Below are positions 6,832 to 10,289 of a stretch of DNA of 10,289 nucleotides, piece after piece. The first letter of the stretch is position 1, and the number at the start of each line of letters is the position of its first letter. A program made the position numbers and the translations under genes. The notes beneath the pieces are model-generated. The model worked only from the letters and a program-made list of their open reading frames with translations, had not been told where the DNA came from and did not search any database. This DNA is from an uncultured Porphyromonadaceae bacterium (lineage in GTDB: Bacteria > Bacteroidota > Bacteroidia > Bacteroidales > Muribaculaceae): contig CAJJOX010000070.1 of assembly GCA_905193485.1 (NCBI GenBank), forward strand, positions 1-10,289. The letters run 5' to 3'.

Positions 6832-8235
6832 ATGGATATATACAAGGCATTCTGCAACAAATTAGAGTCCTATTCCCGCATCTGTCCGTGCGTCATATTT
6901 TTCGTATTGTCCGCATTGTTACCTCGAACGGCATATTCACAGAGCATCGTGCGCTATGCGACTTCTGTTGAAGGTATTGATGCAGATAGGATAGCTGTTT
7001 ACATTGAAGGTCTCCGGACAGGAGAAGTGATTCTGGATGTTAACGGAGAGGAGCCTATGGTGCCGGCCAGCATTACAAAGCTTTTTACATCGGCGACGGT
7101 TTTCCGCACTTCAGATCTTGATTCCCGCTACGCTACTGAAATTCTCACCACCGGGAAACTGGACAAAAATGTACTTAAAGGCAATATTGTCATCAAGGCT
7201 TCCGGCGATCCGACGATAGGTTCTTCGGCGTTCAGTGAGTGTGCCTCTTTACCAGATAGCATTGTCGCTGCCGTTAGGCGACAGGGCATTGAAAAAATCG
7301 AAGGACGGATTATCATCGACTCACCCAAATGGCTTAGGCAAGGAGTGCCTGCCGGATGGACCGACAGCGACGTAAATCATCCTTACGGAACCGGTCATCA
7401 CTCATTTAATTATGCTGATAATCGTTTCTCTCTTCGATTTTCCCGTGATGGCTCATACGCGCTTTCGCCTGCAAATCCTTCTGTGGAAATCAAAAAATCC
7501 TCCCGAAAATCCGATGAAACCGTATGGCGCAAACGTGATGATGACATCTACAATGTTTTCTATAATAAAAAAACTCCCCTCATTGTAGATCTTGCGAATC
7601 CTTCTCCCGAAAATTCGTTCCTCTGTGTTTTAGAAAATATGTTTGACAGTTGTGGCATAGTCCTTGAAAACAAAAAGATAAAAAAGAGTTCTAACGAACA
7701 TATAATCTACACCCATTATTCTCCGACAGTCTATGACATACTTCACAGCCTTGTGCTGCGTTCCGACAACATGATGGCGGAGGCGATGCTACGGTATGCT
7801 TTCCCCGGCAGGAAACGTGAGGATGCCGTTGAAGATGAGATTTCGTTGTGGTGCAGTCTGGGCGTTGATACACGTGATATCAAAATCGAAGACGGAAGCG
7901 GATTGTCACGGAACAATCGCATAACGGCTTATGCCATGGCGGATATGCTTGCCTGGATGTGTGATAACGATGACAATTTTGTGAGATTCCTTAACCTGCT
8001 GCCAAAAGCCGGCATATCAGGTACGCTTCGATCATTTCTGAAAGACACACCGCTGCAAGGGCGATTATGGGCCAAGACGGGAAGTCTGAATGGTGTTCAA
8101 TGCTATGCCGGGTATGCTGTGGATGCCGTCGGAGTGCCCACTCATATTGTAGTAATAATGGTCAATGGTTTTAAAGGCTCGCGAGCCGATGTAAAATCTG
8201 TACTTCAGAATCTCTTAATTGAAAAATTGTTGTAA
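6832..8235 (+). CDS. dacB: D-alanyl-D-alanine carboxypeptidase/endopeptidase, PBP4 (DacB) type
   Basis: A periplasmic class C low-molecular-mass penicillin-binding protein, 467 residues (E. coli PBP4 is 477), that removes the terminal D-Ala or cuts cross-links in peptidoglycan. The signal peptide is late: a 20-residue N-region, hydrophobic 21-31, likely cleavage after AYS at 36. All three catalytic motifs are present: S80-ITK-83, S311-D-N313 in LVLRSDNMMAEAM, and K415-T-G417 in AKTGSLNGV. The 230-residue gap between the first two motifs holds the insertion domain typical of PBP4. DGSGLSR (354-360) is also characteristic. It is divergent from the TetR regulator and followed by a hypothetical gene; it overlaps that gene's probable promoter. 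Confidence 0.95.
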   Translation: MDIYKAFCNKLESYSRICPCVIFFVLSALLPRTAYSQSIVRYATSVEGIDADRIAVYIEGLRTGEVILDVNGEEPMVPASITKLFTSATVFRTSDLDSRYATEILTTGKLDKNVLKGNIVIKASGDPTIGSSAFSECASLPDSIVAAVRRQGIEKIEGRIIIDSPKWLRQGVPAGWTDSDVNHPYGTGHHSFNYADNRFSLRFSRDGSYALSPANPSVEIKKSSRKSDETVWRKRDDDIYNVFYNKKTPLIVDLANPSPENSFLCVLENMFDSCGIVLENKKIKKSSNEHIIYTHYSPTVYDILHSLVLRSDNMMAEAMLRYAFPGRKREDAVEDEISLWCSLGVDTRDIKIEDGSGLSRNNRITAYAMADMLAWMCDNDDNFVRFLNLLPKAGISGTLRSFLKDTPLQGRLWAKTGSLNGVQCYAGYAVDAVGVPTHIVVIMVNGFKGSRADVKSVLQNLLIEKLL

Positions 8236-8240
8236 ATTTG
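8233..8240 (+). promoter_or_regulatory. -7 promoter box overlapping the dacB stop codon
   Basis: TAAATTTG is a perfect TAnnTTTG match, 20 bases before the ATG at 8261. Its first three bases are the dacB TAA stop. No clear -33 TTTG is found about 20 bases upstream, so strength is uncertain. It supports 8261 as the start and rejects the TTG at 8219. Confidence 0.5.
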
Positions 8241-8260
8241 TGGCTCAAACATCAATCTCT

Positions 8261-9019
8261 ATGGCTACTGAACCGAAAGCATTGTTAGACGACTGCCTCG
8301 AACTCGAAGGCCTTATAGCTCTTATCATCCAGCGTGACAACCAGGTGCCGGATCATTTATATGATCTTCTTGGCAGAAAAATAGAGTCGATCCGTAGCGG
8401 CGTTGAATCACTGCACGGGAATCGGGATCACATTTCTCCCATGTCGACAAACGTTCTGTCTGATGAAAATGTAGAAGTGTCAGCATCGGTTATTTTTGAA
8501 GAACAATCAGATGCCGACGAATCTCCCAAATCGCAGATGTCAGAGGATGATTCGCAATCCGGACCAATCCGGCAAGAAATGTCGACGGAATCCGATGGAT
8601 GTCGGGATTCCGTCGATAAACCTGCTGCTTGTGCTCCTGAAGTCATGAAGCTCGATGTAGACAAAGAAGATGATGAAGCCCCGACGAGCCCCGACGATCT
8701 GTCTTCCTTGACAATAAATTATGAGGAACAGGGACAAGAGGCCACTGTTGAACCGGTGAACATATCCACCAACAAAGAAGGGGTGGTGATTAATGATATC
8801 CTTCAGCCGGCGACTTTTTCGCTGAATGACCGCTTCCGTTTTCGCCGCGAGCTTTTCGATTACAGCGACGAGGACATGGACGATGCTATAAAAATAGCCT
8901 CGGCAATGAGCTCTGTAGAGGAGGCAGAGGACTATTTCTATAATGATCTTTGTTGGAATGAGTCTGATCCGAATGTGATTGATTTCATGCGTATTATTAC
9001 CGCGCGATTTAACAAGTGA
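8261..9019 (+). CDS. Conserved hypothetical protein, two structured ends with acidic middle
   Basis: A 252-residue protein of unknown function, cytoplasmic by lack of signal peptide or membrane segment. The N-terminal part (1-45: LLDDCLELEGLIALIIQRDNQ split at about 8-28, then VPDHLYDLLGRKIESI) is helical, and the C-terminal part (about 183-252: FSLNDRFRFRRELFDYSDED, then AEDYFYNDLCW and VIDFMRIITARF) is compact and rich in aromatic residues; I recognise both ends from unnamed Bacteroidales proteins. Between them lie about 135 residues of Ser, Asp and Glu-rich low-complexity sequence. An upstream in-frame TTG at 8219 lies within dacB and would add 14 unlike residues; I chose ATG at 8261. It ends 9 bases before rsmI, so the two are probably co-transcribed, and a role near ribosome modification is possible but unproven. 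Confidence 0.8.
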   Translation: MATEPKALLDDCLELEGLIALIIQRDNQVPDHLYDLLGRKIESIRSGVESLHGNRDHISPMSTNVLSDENVEVSASVIFEEQSDADESPKSQMSEDDSQSGPIRQEMSTESDGCRDSVDKPAACAPEVMKLDVDKEDDEAPTSPDDLSSLTINYEEQGQEATVEPVNISTNKEGVVINDILQPATFSLNDRFRFRRELFDYSDEDMDDAIKIASAMSSVEEAEDYFYNDLCWNESDPNVIDFMRIITARFNK

Positions 9020-9028
9020 TTCAAGCAA

Positions 9029-9745
9029 ATGTCCGGGAAGCTTTTTATTGTGCCCACTCCGGTCGGCAACCTTGACGATATGACGCCACGAGCGATTGAA
9101 ACGCTTCGCTCATGCGATTTGATTTTGGCGGAAGACACCCGGACATCCGGCGTTCTTTTAAAACATTTCGGTATAAACACACCGCTGTCAAGTCATCATA
9201 AATTTAACGAGCATACCACTGTAAATGCAATTGTGACGCAGCTGATATCCGGCAAAAACATCGCATTGGTTTCCGATGCCGGCACTCCCGGCATTAGCGA
9301 TCCCGGCTTTATGCTTTCACGTGAATGCCGGCGTCACGATATTTCTGTGGAAACTCTTCCGGGTGCAACGGCTTTTGTTCCTGCGCTTGTTGACTCCGGA
9401 TTGCCCTGCGACCGATTCAGCTTCGAAGGTTTTCTGCCACCTAAAAAAGGACGAGCGACTCGTCTTCGGGAAATTGCAGATGATTCACGAACCACGGTTA
9501 TCTATGAATCTCCTCTGCGGCTTGTCAAAACTCTTATGCAACTTGCCGATGTGTGCGGCGGCAACCGGGATGCATCAGTTTCGCGTGAGATATCCAAAGT
9601 TCATGAAACCACAGTTCGTGGCACTTTGTCGGAATTAATTGTTTTTTTTAGAGAAAACAATCCCCGCGGTGAAATCGTTATTGTTGTCGGCGGCAAGATC
9701 AAAGAAGAATCTGCCGTACATAAAAATAAGTATAAATCCGACTAA
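9029..9745 (+). CDS. rsmI: 16S rRNA (cytidine(1402)-2'-O)-methyltransferase RsmI
   Basis: It adds a 2'-O-methyl group to C1402 in the decoding centre of 16S rRNA, using S-adenosylmethionine; the fold is that of the tetrapyrrole methylases. Visible motifs are LFIVPTPVGNLDDMTPRA (5-22), AEDTRTSGVLLKHF (34-47), the SAM loop ALVSDAGTPGISDPG (about 79-93), LPGATAFVPALVDSGLP (109-125), FEGFLPPKKGR (132-142) and YESPLRL (158-164). At 238 residues it is shorter than E. coli RsmI (286); it ends soon after the catalytic domain (EIVIVVGGK), lacking the extra C-terminal domain. The start is ATG at 9029, 9 bases after the preceding stop. Confidence 0.96.
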   Translation: MSGKLFIVPTPVGNLDDMTPRAIETLRSCDLILAEDTRTSGVLLKHFGINTPLSSHHKFNEHTTVNAIVTQLISGKNIALVSDAGTPGISDPGFMLSRECRRHDISVETLPGATAFVPALVDSGLPCDRFSFEGFLPPKKGRATRLREIADDSRTTVIYESPLRLVKTLMQLADVCGGNRDASVSREISKVHETTVRGTLSELIVFFRENNPRGEIVIVVGGKIKEESAVHKNKYKSD

Positions 9746-9757
9746 ACAGACTTAATT

Positions 9758-10289
9758 ATGCAAACCAGACATTGTATTGCCATTTCCGCTGTTGCTCTTG
9801 CAGCGGTCATTACCGGCTGTGACAAAAACAATCAGGTAACCAAGTCTCCGGCCGCGCAATCAGCGGAGGCTGCTGCGCTTAATGCCGCCACGGCAGAAAA
9901 AGACAGTCTTATTGCGCTTTTCAATGACATCGCCAACGATATGGAGCAAATCAAAGCAATGGAATCCATTGTTGCCGTTCCATCACAGATGGGACGTGAT
10001 GGCGGCGCCGGAGCAGTAACTATTAGGGATGATATCCAGGCTTTAAGAATTTCTCTTCAGGAACGTCGCCAGCGACTTGAGCAGCTTGAACAGAAATTGT
10101 CACAACAGAGCGGTGAAAATGATCAACTCGCCCGGATGATTGCAAATCTTCGTCTGCAGATCGAACAAAACGAAACAACTATCGCATCGCTCTCCGGACA
10201 ACTCGCCGAAGCGAATAATACGATTTCTCAACTCAACACGACCGTCGACTCATTAAATGTTTCAGTTGCCGATGCGACAGCCAAAAACG
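9758..10289 (+). CDS. Coiled-coil lipoprotein, 5' part only
   Basis: An open frame from ATG at 9758 runs past the window end without a stop, giving at least 177 residues. The signal peptide (hydrophobic 7-19) ends in a lipobox ITGC with lipidated C21, followed by DKNN. Residues 22-48 are Ala-rich; from about 88 on, heptad-like patterns rich in Gln, Glu, Leu, Arg and Asn (LQERRQRLEQLEQKL, then NDQLARMIANLRLQIEQNE and SLSGQLAEANNTISQLN) predict a long coiled coil. It is probably anchored to the outer membrane and faces the periplasm; it lacks an obvious acidic surface-export signal after the Cys. It begins 12 bases after rsmI and may share its transcript. I do not recognise a named family. Confidence 0.85.
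   Translation, partial: MQTRHCIAISAVALAAVITGCDKNNQVTKSPAAQSAEAAALNAATAEKDSLIALFNDIANDMEQIKAMESIVAVPSQMGRDGGAGAVTIRDDIQALRISLQERRQRLEQLEQKLSQQSGENDQLARMIANLRLQIEQNETTIASLSGQLAEANNTISQLNTTVDSLNVSVADATAKN

Noticed and set aside
8219..8260. TTG start for the hypothetical protein, overlapping dacB
   Set aside because: The ATG at 8261 has a -7 box 20 bases upstream, and the extra 14 residues are unlike the rest of the protein.
8540..9028. Open frame of 162 codons on the minus strand
   Set aside because: It is antisense to the conserved hypothetical gene at 8261-9019, whose ends are recognisable; the reverse frame shows no motif.

Overview
The window looks like chromosomal DNA of a gut-type Bacteroidales bacterium. 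I lean towards the Muribaculaceae or a near relative, but the family is a guess from protein flavour and moderate GC. The evidence is the gene content (a DUF4290 protein, a HU protein with an acidic linker and C-terminal membrane anchor, an archaeal/eukaryal-type prolyl-tRNA synthetase, a short RsmI), the lack of Shine-Dalgarno sequences, and promoter boxes of the Bacteroidetes type (TAnnTTTG around -7) just upstream of several starts. I see no tRNA, rRNA, CRISPR array, insertion sequence or phage gene. Coding density is high and no gap exceeds about 205 bases.

Layout. From 5132 down to 30, on the minus strand, lies a probable long operon. It starts at a good promoter (5101-5132) and runs DUF4290 protein, RimM (30S maturation), a small acidic protein, a secreted OmpA-like protein, prolyl-tRNA synthetase, and a pair of HU-family proteins that overlap by 4 bp. 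A GC-rich hairpin stands between proS and the HU pair. From 6677 down to 5279, also on the minus strand, is a TetR-family regulator followed by fabG, closed by a clear rho-independent terminator. A 154-bp divergent promoter region (6678-6831) separates these from a plus-strand run: a DacB/PBP4-type D-Ala-D-Ala carboxypeptidase, a two-ended conserved hypothetical protein with its own -7 box over the dacB stop codon, rsmI, and the 5' part of a coiled-coil lipoprotein cut by the window end.

How the genes fit. Most are housekeeping: translation (RimM, ProRS, RsmI), fatty acid synthesis (FabG) and cell envelope (DacB, OmpA-like protein, lipoprotein). The part least explained by textbook functions is the HU pair. 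One partner is an ordinary-sized soluble HU. The other carries a HU domain whose DNA-binding beta-arm seems to be missing, joined by a long acidic linker to a C-terminal membrane segment. I infer, without proof, a membrane-tethered HU heterodimer. I found no obvious new multi-gene defence or mobile system, and most of the window is ordinary core genome.
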